Source: Lactarius indigo
Lineage: Eukaryota; Basidiomycota; Agaricomycetes; Russulales; Russulaceae
Direction: 5' to 3'
DNA: 53,604 nucleotides
Assembly (NCBI GenBank): GCA_025766275.1
Contig: JAFKAC010000234.1
Location: 1-53,604 of the forward strand
The notes below the pieces were generated by a model that saw nothing but the letters and a program-made list of their open reading frames with translations, was not told the DNA's origin and searched no databases. Positions 44,672 to 53,604 of the stretch are shown piece by piece. Numbering within the stretch: the first letter of the stretch is position 1; every line of letters begins with the position of its first letter. The translations under genes and the position numbers were made by a program.

Positions 44672-47600
44672 CATCTCTGGCCTCAGTATCTGCACCATGT
44701 TCAATAAGAATCTGCGCGAGCTCGAACCAATCTCTCCCCATTCCCAAAAGTAACGGTTTTCGGTTGCTATTGTCGGCCTCCGCACCATGCTCTAATAATA
44801 ACCGTGCCTGTTGTTTGAGAACGTCGCCTTCGTTGCGAAATTGGCTCTCTGATAGTATGTGCAATGGGGTCTTGCCGTTGTTGTTCTCCAAAGTGGCATC
44901 TACACCACGCTCAAGAAGAATCTGCGTGACCTTGAACCAATTCCGCCCCATTTCCCGAAGTAACAGCGTCTGATTTTTCTTGTCTCGTCTGTTTGCCGCT
45001 GCGCCATGCTCCAGTAAAAGCCGAATGAGATCGCGAGCCTCGCCTTCGTCGTGAATTCGGCTTTCTGACAATAGGTGCAATGGGGTCTTGCCATCGTCGT
45101 TCTCCGCACTGGCATCAGCACCACGCTCAAGAAGAATCCGCGCGACCTTAAACCAAATCCTCCCCATTGCCAGATGTAACGGCGTCTGGTTCCTCTTGTC
45201 TCGTCTGTTCACCGTCGCGCCATGCTCTAGTAAAAGTCGAATAAGATCGCGAGCCTCGCCTTCGTCGTCAATTCGGCTTTCTGACAATAGGTGTAATGAG
45301 GTTTTGCCGTCGTCATTCTCCGCACTGGCATCTGCACCATTCTCAAGAAGAATCCGCGCGACCTTGAACCGATTCTTCCCCATTGCCAGATGTAATGGCG
45401 TCTGGTTGTTCTTGTCTCGTCTGTTCATCGTCGCGCCATGCTCCAGTAATAGCCGAATAAGATCGCGAGCCTCGCCTTCGTCGTCAATTCGGCTTTCTGA
45501 CAATAGGTGCAATAGGGTCTTGCAGTCGTCGTTCTCCACACTGGCATCTGCACCATGCTCAAGAAGATTCCGCGCGACCTTGAACCGATTCTTCCCCATT
45601 GCCAGATGTAACGGCGTCTGGTTATTTTTGTCTTGTCTGTTCATCGTCGCGCCATGCTCCAGTAATAGCCGAATAAGATCGCGAGCCTCGCCTTCGTCGT
45701 CAATTCGGCTTTCTGACAATAGGTGCAATGGGGTCTTGCAGTCGTCGTTCTCCACACTGGCATCTGCACCATGCTCAAGAAGAATCCGCGCGACCTTGAA
45801 CCGATTCTTCCCCATTGCCAGATGTAATGGCGTCTGGTTGTTCTTGTCTCGTCTGTTCATCGTCGCGCCATGCTCCAGTAATAGCCGAATAAGATCGCGA
45901 GCCTCGCCTTCGTCGTCAATTCGGCTTTCTGACAATAGGTGCAATGGGGTCTTGCCATCGTCGTTCTCCGCACTGGCATCAGCACCACGCTCAAGAAGAA
46001 TCCGCGCGACCTTAAACCAAATCCCCCCCATTGCCAGATGTAACGGCGTCTGGTTCCTCTTGTCTCGTCTGTTCACCGTCGCGCCATGCTCTAGTAAAAG
46101 TCGAATAAGATCGCGAGCCTCGCCTTCGTCGTCAATTCGGCTTTCTGACAATAGGTGCAATGGGGTCTTGCAGTCGTCGTTCTCCACACTGGCATCTGCA
46201 CCATGCTCGAGAAGAATCCGCGCGACCTTGAACCGATTCTTCCCCATTGCCAGATGTAACGGCGTTTGGTTGTTTTTGTCTTGTCTGTTCATCGTCGCGC
46301 CATGCTCCAGTAATAGCCGAATAAGATCGCGAGCCTCGCCTTCGTCGTGAATTTGGCTTTTTGACAGTAGGTGCAATGGGGTCTCGCCGTCGTCGTTCTC
46401 CATACTGGCATCTGCACAATGCTCAAGAAGGATCCGTACGATCTTGAACGAATCCTGCCCCATTGCCAGAAGTAACAGCGTTTGGTTGCTCTTGTCTCGT
46501 TTGTTCACCTCCGCACCATGCCCTAATAATAACCGTGCGTGATTGAGAACATCATCTTCAAGTTCGTTGTATAACCGACGTTCCAACAGTATGTGCAACG
46601 GGGTCTTGTCTTTGTTGTTCTGAGAATTGACATCTGCCTTGTGCTCGACGAGTATCTGAGCTACCTCGAGTTCGCCGATTTCTCCTGCAAGATGTAGGGA
46701 TGTCGTGAGGGTATCGTCTCGGGCATTTACATCCGCGCCGTGTTTGAGTAAGAACTTCACTTTGCGGACAAGACTATGTCGGGGCTGTGAGAATGCCCTG
46801 AGTAGCATGGTCCTTCCTGCCGTGTCTCGAACGTTGACGTTCGCACCGTGCCCAAGGAGAAGCTCCGCAACCTCGATGTGGCCTTCGCCTAGTGCTGCAA
46901 GTAGCGGAAACCCGTATTGGCCACAAATATCATTGCCGTAGTGCGGGTATTTGATGGCGAGGTGCTTGACCAAGTCGTAGAACCCACAAAGCACCGAATA
47001 GTACAAGGGGTTTGGTGTCGGCTCGGAATACGTCCAAAATAATTTGTTATCCATGTTGTATATCCCAATCCATGCCGAAAAATGAGGTTTTTCCGGGTCA
47101 AAAGTGTTTCCATCCCGTCCTTCACGCGTGACGCGACACCCTTGAATCGTGCGTGCTCAAACCAGTGTTGTGCTGCATATTGGGCCAAGGGGAAACCTTT
47201 TACCATCTCTTTGTCGGTGTGGTCGTCCGAATAAAGAAGAAATCCAAGACAGGCCTGCGCGAGGACGGTGTGTGCGGGTCCACGTTGAATGTGATGGTGA
47301 GAGAAGTCTCCGAGCGGGGATGTGAGGCGATCTGATATCAAAAACTCCTTAACGGAGAAATGTGAAAACTGGACAATCCGATGGTTGTACCAGCGGTTCT
47401 TGATGACGGTAACCAGACTTGAGCATATTGACAGTACGGCCTCTGTCTGATCGTCCAATCGCCAAGCAGCACGGTATTTCGGAATCCCTCCCTGGACCGC
47501 ATCAAAGTCGAACGCGAGCAATTCTGCAAGCTCTTCAACAAAAAGCGGACGGACGGCTACCACGAGGCACTGCAGCATACGATGTGCGTGTGCTTGGTTC

Positions 47601-49774
47601 GACGGGGGAATTTGACTGAGCACGCGTAAATAGGTCTCGTCCAACGATTTGGGTAACTGCTTGAGGGTCTGTCGAATACTTGCTGGGATACAGTGCCGTA
47701 GCACCTCCAGTTGACAATATACCCATCGAAACCTGGATGGCGAAGATGAGGGCACTGACCTATTACCGAGAACAGATGGATGCCCTTACATTCCGTCCGC
47801 TCTTTCCGACAGCTCCCTGACGATCAGCTCCTTCTCGTCATCCCGCAATCTCCGCATCTTGTTGTCTGAGTAAACGACCTTTCTCACGTAGTCGTAAATG
47901 TCCTTCATTTGTCCACTTTCATTATGAAGCGAAACGGAACCACTAGCCAGTGGCCTGAGCGCCTTCTTGATGTCGTTCTCCGGGCGACTGGTAGCACAAA
48001 TATGTAAGTTCGGAAGTCCGAGGCGTACAAGGCCCTCCAGAAGGTCAAGTACGACTTCTCGCGGGGTCGGCATGCCAGAAGAATCGGGACACTCGTCAAG
48101 TGCGTCAATGATGATATAGATTGGCTGCCCTGCGGCGGCCAGCAGCATTTCCCGAAGACAATTCGTCAAGGTGTCTTTGTTGGGTTGTCGCGTACCCTTC
48201 CCATGTGTGGAATAAATACGGGAGATCATCTTGCAGCAAGGGCTTGAGTAGGCAGATAGTTGAACGAGAGAGAGAAGTGACGAAGTTACGAAGTCTTGTT
48301 TTTTGTCCTTGTCCCGAAAGTCAAAGTAGAAATATGCCAAGGTGGCTTGTCCGGCATCGCGCAATGACATAGCGTATTTTATGATCGCAGAGCTTTAGTC
48401 ATTATGAGCTTTTGTTATCGGCAACGAAAGTTGAGAAATGACAAACCAAAGGATGCTCTTCCCGGACCCCGCTGTGCAGATCGGAGATCATCAGGGTCTG
48501 AACAGCCAAAGATAAGAGGAACTTACGTTTTCCATGAATCCATAATAGAGAAGCGATCTCTGTCCAGTCTTTGAATTTCTTGCCTTGAAAAAACCACGCG
48601 GCCGTTCCCTCTTGGTGGGTCTCGCACGCGATATTGTAATTTGTGGACGGGTCCGGCGGAGAAAGCCATTTGTGGATTTCCTGTTCTATCTGTGTCCCTG
48701 GGCGGATATTCAGTCTCTATAGCGGACACGATATGGGTCGGAGATGGCATACACTTTACTTCCTCTACATCGGACTTTACTTCCTCCACATCGGACTTTA
48801 CTTCCTCCACATCGCGCTTCACGTCTAGTACATCGCGCTTTACTTCCTCTATATTCTGCTGTATAACCGCATTGGCTTTGTCGGCATCTAGGTAGACGAG
48901 CGTTTAGTGTGTGCTATGGGTGATTGGTCGATAAGGCCGCGTACCATCTTTGGCCTCAGTGGCGATCTTCAGAGTCTGAGCCGCAACCATTTGAGATTCC
49001 TCCTTTATCAGGTTATCCAGCCTCTGTAACGCGTCCTCGATATCTGTCCTCCCCAATAGTTTCCTAGCAAATATTTCTGGGGAAACACGAGATCGGTGAA
49101 GTGTAAAGTATATCTCGCTGAGACAACTCACTTGCTCGCTTTCGTTTCACTTCCTTGGTCGCAATGGAGAGGATAGAGAGTAGCTCGATCACGATCTTCA
49201 CGAGCACCTCCGCCATCTCCGTGGACAGCGAATTTTGAGTATAGACCCCGAGCCGCTTGAAAAAGCTCTCGATCCGCTCAAAGAGGTCGATGATGGCACC
49301 GTGGCTCGCTCTGGCATCCTTCGCCGCCTATAAAGTCCAAGCGTTAGCAGGGATAGGTGCTCGAAAAGGAATAGCGAGAATACGGACAATGAGAAGGACT
49401 CCAATGCCGGTGAAGATCACTTTCGCAGGAGGGAACGCCTTCGAAAGTAAACGTTAGAATTCGCTCCATGAATCGGGATTCTTGATAAGTACCAGACTAA
49501 CGCCGTCGCCAAGAGCCCCCGAAAAGGTGTAGAGTACATGGACCAGTGGATCGATCCACTTCGTCAATTTCTGATCGCCAGATTGCTCGAAGGCCTTGGC
49601 TTGATCGCGAAGTATGTTTAAGACACCATCGACGGATTCGCAGGATTTCAGTTCATCGGCAAGCCAATGGGCAAGAAGGTCTTTCCCGGTCTTCTTCTTG
49701 TACTCGTCCAATGCGACATCGAGCATGGATTTGAAGATTGGGGATGGGTCAGCTGTTTGGGAAGGAGAAGACAT
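44672..49774 (-). CDS. NLR gene 1 (right): Goodbye-like domain, coiled coil, NACHT, long ankyrin array
   Basis: ATG 49774. Exons: 49774-49493, 49438-49388, 49327-49132, 49076-48945, 48887-48753, 48697-48527, microexon 48471-48447, 48392-47790, 47732-44672. The first four encode a Goodbye-like N-terminal domain (FKSMLDVALDEYKKKTGKDLL, LVHVLYTFSG, FPPAKVIFTGIGV, FERIESFFKRL, GRTDIEDALQRLDNL). Then come VKRDV/VKSDVEE heptads, Walker A PGSGKS, Walker B YIIIDALDECP, ICATSRPEND, FSHFSVKEFLISDRL, and ankyrin repeats to the end. One C seems lost near 47099 (frame change after METLL), and a minus-one/plus-one pair lies near 48290-48320. No stop occurs before the GATG|GTACAC donor at 44671. Probable intracellular STAND receptor with ligand-sensing ankyrins. 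Confidence 0.8.
44930..46450 (-). repeat. Tandem 216-bp ankyrin units in NLR gene 1
   Basis: About seven consecutive 72-residue units. Each holds two ankyrin repeats, one of 33 residues (NQTPLHLAMGKNRFKVARIL...) and one of 39 (KTPLHLLSESRIDDEGEARD...). Units are almost identical in DNA. Two flavours alternate: KNRF with MNR(Q/R)DKNN, and (G/R)IWF with VNRRDKRN. Flanking repeats on both sides are clearly more diverged. Confidence 0.9.
48447..48471 (-). other. 25-nt microexon encoding the Walker A motif, NLR gene 1
   Basis: CGGGGTCCGG...ATCCTTTG between introns of 55 nt (GTAAGT...GCACAG) and 54 nt (GTTTGT...CTAAAG). Joined to AAAC upstream and CTCTGCG downstream it reads HGKPGSGKSILCSAII. All phases fit. 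Confidence 0.75.
48765..48862 (-). repeat. 21-bp tandem repeat coding for coiled-coil heptads
   Basis: Repeated EEVKSDV/DVKRDV heptads in exon 5 of NLR gene 1 (about five units). NLR gene 2 has only about one and a half. The DNA units of about 21 bp are nearly identical. Confidence 0.75.
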
Positions 49775-49914
49775 GGTGCTGTAGGATTGCTGTGGAGGAT
49801 AGCAGACTAGCTGTGGCTTGAGTGCGCGGCAAGTTGGAGGAAACACGAGGTAGCCTTGTGCCTTTTCCTTAGATGGAAAGATTCACACCGCCCCAGGTGC
49901 GCTCGCACGCTCCT

Positions 49915-51845
49915 CAAAAAGAGCAAAAAGGATGGATTTTTACAATTGCTTCCGATTCTACAATGTGACGAACAAACGCATTGGAAAAGGTGGGTGAATG
50001 TGAAATCAAATGGTAAAACAACAGGGCGAAGCGATAGGAAAGCGTACGAAAGAGGACCCGACTCCCTACAAACGGACGCGTATCATATATCGGCAAGAAG
50101 CAACATATAGTAGTGAACCTGATCTACAATATTTCGAATCCGCCCTCTCCTCTACCACCCATCGAACTAGGATAGGTAATAAACACCGTATATAACACAA
50201 AGCAAAATGAAGAAAATTCGGAGAGGACGAAGGAGAGAATGGTTTGACGTAACAGAATTGCGTCCGAGCCTCGCGCACACAACTGTGAAATGAGGCGAGC
50301 AATAACGAATGATCAGATCAAACAAAAGAAAAAGCCCAGCTTTCTATCTTATCGCTTACTGCCGATGACATGGTCCCCGTTCGCCGGCAGTGAAGACCGC
50401 GTCATGTCAATCGTGGTGTATGCGGGCGGCAAATCGAACGGGTCCCCATCAGCAGAGGATAAGCCCGGCCTCGACCGTGACTGGGCAACTCTGATGCTTG
50501 CGCTTCTGGCGCTCAACACACCAGACCCGTGCGAGATATTTGTGGTCCGGATGCTCAGAGATCCCCCGGCCGGAGCTGAAGGGAATGGATGGGAGCGGTG
50601 GAGGTTCGTCCTATGGGACTCGTTTGTGTGACGCCGGAGGTGGTCCATGGGTATAGGAGTATCCTTGAGAGGGCGGTAATCATGGAAGCTTGCAAGTTCT
50701 TCGATTCGGTTGCTGGGAAGTTGGGCCATGAGACGCGAGCGACAGCGACGACCCCGAATGTGTCGCGTATATCCCTTATCCGGATGTATATGCTGCGTGT
50801 TGCACCCGTCGCATGATTGTCGATGTAGGATGACGTTCGGCTTGTTGCTCGGGACGATGCCTCGCTTGCGTGGCAGCCATCAATGCTCTCCGCATAACTT
50901 AAAATGGTTGTATCCCTAGCGCGAGCTGGTACGCTCGAATGCCATCGACCGACCTCCGGGTGGCCTCTGAAGTGTGTAGGAAGGTTGTTGCGTCGGGAAT
51001 TTCAGATGAGAGGGAGGTAGAGGAAGGGAGGCGGTTTGAAGATAATACCCCCAGGGACGAGTCGGAAAGATTTCCATCGTCCAGGAAATAATCTGATGGA
51101 CTAGTGCGCGTCACGTTCGTCCATTCCTCACTAGGTATGACCAGTAGCATGGCTGTCACGGCCAAAAAAAAAAAAAAAAAAATCGAGGGGAAGGCGGTGC
51201 TGGGGCTTGCTAGAGCCCAGGCGAAAGGGAGGGTCCAAAGTTTTAAATTGTGAGGGCGCACGTTGCACGGCCGGTTCTAAGACGGCAATAGGGCCATTGA
51301 CGGTATCTGTCGTGCACTATAGAGAGAGCAATGTGAGGATAGGTGCATGTGTATCATCCGATATCACATACGGCGTGATGCACCCCAGAGGCTAGAGCGC
51401 TTCTATCTCAAGCTATGCTGATGATGGGGGATATAGAACTTGCGATAGCTAGAATGATGCGAGGTAATTGAATCGGTTGTATTGTAGTAGAAAAGGGACG
51501 TACTCGTCTTGAGTGAGCCATAGGAATATCCCAGGAATTCGTCGGCGAGGTTCCAATGACCTTGCCAAATACAGCCTCGATGCCTGTGAGATCCTTGTTT
51601 TTACGGAACAATGATTCCTGAAAGTTTGTAGGCCAGAATTGCGAGAGTCGTTGACGAAGCCTTTCGGATCAGACCTGCGAACTTTGGTGATGATTCGTCA
51701 TCGGGACCGGCAAGATAGAGGGTGTTTTCGGATGAACCATCATGAACGACGGAATCGATAGAGGGGTCATAAAAGGATTGATTGAAGACTGCGAGGACTG
51801 CGAGGAAGTAGTAGGGTCTGGTGATTTGAAGTATAGATGGCGACG
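49915..51845. repeat. Dispersed repeat family, copy 2
   Basis: Collinear with copy 1 from ACAATTGCTTCCGATTCTAC to the segment near GGTCTGGTGATTTGAA (copy 1: AGTCTGGTGAATTTGAA). It lies directly upstream of the NLR gene 1 start codon. It contains a run of 19 A (51164-51182). Confidence 0.65.
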
Positions 51846-51991
51846 AGGATGCGGAAGTGTTTCGATTTTTTAGAGCTTTAGCCAGCGAGTAAAGGAGGGC
51901 GTGAACCTGGTGTGAAAGAGGACTGAAGCTAAGACACGTCTCTTTGGTAGAAATAGAAAAGCCGGGCCAAGTTCATCCAACTCAGACAATG

Positions 51992-53604
51992 TATCGTCGC
52001 ATCGTCTGATTTACCTGGATCACTTTTTCGTTGTTTACGGCTGTTTTTCCGCACGCCTGCTTTGGATACGCCTCAAAAGGGTAACAAAGAGAAAAAGGAT
52101 CCGTTCACAATTACATCCGATTCTACAGTGTAACGAACCAACCTACTAGTGAATATGAAATCAAAGGGTAAGATGGGAAGAAGCAATTGGAAAGCATACG
52201 AAAGAGGACCCCGGGGACCAGCAAGCGAACGTGTATCGCATCGGCAACCTGACCCACTATATTTCGAATCCGTCCTCTCTACTACCACGCGCCGAACTAG
52301 GATAAGTAATAAACACCGTGTGCAACACAAAGCAAAAAGGAGGAAGCTCGGAGAGGAGGAAGGAGTGGAAGGTTTGACGCCAATGGGTGGGTAGAGCATA
52401 ATTGCGTCCTTGCCTCGCGCACACAGTTGTAAAATGGAGCGACCATAACGAATGATCTGATCAAAGAAAAAGATAAAGCCTAGCTTTCTATCTTATCATT
52501 CGCCGCCGATGACAGGTCCCCGTTCACCGCAGCGGAGACCGCGATATGTCAATCTCGGGGTACGCGGGCAGCAGATCGAACAGGTCCCTATCACCAGAAG
52601 TCAGGCTCGGGCTCGACGGGGAGACTCTGATTCTCGCGCTCCTGGCGCTCAACACACCAGACCCGTGCGAGATATTCGCGGTCCGGATGCCAGAGATCGA
52701 CCCACACCTCCGCGTTCGGACGGGACCCGGGCCGGACCTGAAGAGAATGGATCGTGGGTGCTCTGTAGTCGTGTTGCGACTCGAGAAGGAGACTCCTCGG
52801 AGATGAGTGTAAGATCGAGATTATGGCAGAGGCGGGTGAGGTGATGTCGAAGAACCAGGTCTGGGGTCGGGCGACGCGAGGGTGGAATGGCTCGGTAAGA
52901 TAGGTAATGGGGGAATCGGCAGTTTTGTTGATAATAGGGTCGGAGGGATGGAAGCGAAAGTGGGTGTATACTCGAAGTTAGTGATGCAGGAGTACGACGT
53001 GAAGGTACAGAGACCGGGCTTATAGGCGAGGGCCGGTCCTGTAGGGAAGTATGCGCAGATGCAGGGAGCGGCGGGAGTGGTGGGTTCGTCCTGTTAGACT
53101 CGTCTGTGTGACGTCGAAGGCTGCCCACGGGTATAGGAGTATTTTTGAGAAGGCGGTGATCGTGGCAACTCGCGAGTTCTTCGATTAGTTTGCTGGGAAG
53201 AAGATGGGTCATGAGACGCAAGGGAGAGCGACGATCCCGAATGCGTCGCGTATACCCCTTGTCCGGATGTATATGCTGAGTGTTGCACCACCGCGTGATT
53301 ATCGGTGTGGGATGACGATCGGCTTGTCGCTTGGGACGAAACCTCGCTTGCTGGGCCGCCATCAGTGCTCTCCGCATAGTGTGAATGGTTGTCACCCTTA
53401 TCGCGAGCTGGTATGCTCGAATGCCATCAATCGATCTCCGGGGTGGCCTCTGAAATGGGTAGGAGAATGCCGCGTCGGAAGGTCCAGATGAGAGGGAGCC
53501 GGAGGAAGGAGGTCGTTTGAAGAAAATACCCTCAGGGACAAGTCGGAAAGATTCCCATCGTCCAGGAAGGGATCTGATGGGCTAGTGAGCGTCACTTTCA
53601 TTCA
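51992..53604. repeat. Dispersed repeat family, copy 3 (runs off the window)
   Basis: Begins TATCGTCGCATCGTCTGATTT, as copy 1 does at 37677. It follows copy 2 after about 150 bp and is collinear with copies 1 and 2 to the end of the window. It shares GATCCGTTCACAATTACATC, CTCAACACACCAGACCCGTG and the GTATAGGAGTAT segment. The frames are broken here as well. Confidence 0.65.

Noticed and set aside
45088..46350. 420-codon plus-strand ORF over the ankyrin array
   Set aside because: It is the antisense of the repeated ankyrin units. Its Ser/Arg-rich repeats follow from the sense codons, and no independent coding signal is seen.
52649..53395. 248-codon minus-strand ORF in repeat copy 3
   Set aside because: The corresponding frame is broken at different places in copies 1 and 2, and no known motif is seen.
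1..53604. CRISPR arrays, bacterial operons or rRNA/tRNA genes
   Set aside because: No regularly spaced short repeats, no tRNA box motifs in a cloverleaf context, and spliced eukaryotic genes throughout.

Overview
The window looks like nuclear DNA of a basidiomycete, most likely an Agaricomycete. The signs are short introns (about 45-60 nt, plus one of 88 nt), a FunK1-type kinase, a DUF6532-like gene, an expanded-family RecQ helicase, Goodbye-NACHT-ankyrin NLR genes and several chromodomain Ty3/gypsy elements. I cannot name the species. No rRNA, tRNA or CRISPR array was recognised.

Layout. 1-1344 holds the 3' part of a FunK1-like kinase gene. 1925-6205 is element A, a Ty3/gypsy remnant on the minus strand (3' LTR, accessory ORF, C-terminal half of pol). 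6206-6600 is an AT-rich block full of GATAAT words. 6714-7534 is a minus-strand DUF6532-like gene cut by an LTR that starts at 7535. 7535-21320 is an old gypsy element, R, interrupted near 11.77 kb by element B (to 18959). Element C (21321-29053, two LTRs) has entered the integrase gene of R. Its 3' LTR abuts the protease of element D (29054-34293, best preserved pol, 3' LTR). 34564-37365 is a RecQ-type helicase gene on the minus strand, otherwise intact but split by a solo LTR with a perfect 5-bp target duplication. 37677-40140 is the first copy of a long dispersed repeat; two more copies lie at 49915-51845 and 51992-53604. 40480-41411 is an unrecognised coding region. 42611-49774 carries two tandem NLR genes on the minus strand.

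Main points. (1) All four chromodomain elements (A-D) carry a homologous C-terminal or downstream protein domain after the integrase chromodomain; in A and B it ends in CCHC knuckles. (2) Element C has an 11-nt primer-binding site just after its 5' LTR. It is complementary to a sequence 34-35 nt downstream of the LTR TATA box, as expected for Tf1/sushi-type self-priming, and the same geometry recurs in five other LTR copies here. (3) In both NLR genes the Walker A P-loop is encoded by a 25-nt microexon. The ankyrin exon of the right-hand NLR has no stop before a splice donor that is phase-compatible with the left-hand NLR, so a two-NACHT fusion transcript is possible. (4) The right-hand NLR has about seven near-identical 216-bp ankyrin units.

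Exon borders are my own manual inference from GT-AG signals, frame and paralogue comparison. Several otherwise good genes are broken by one-base deletions in short homopolymers, so sequence error must be kept in mind.
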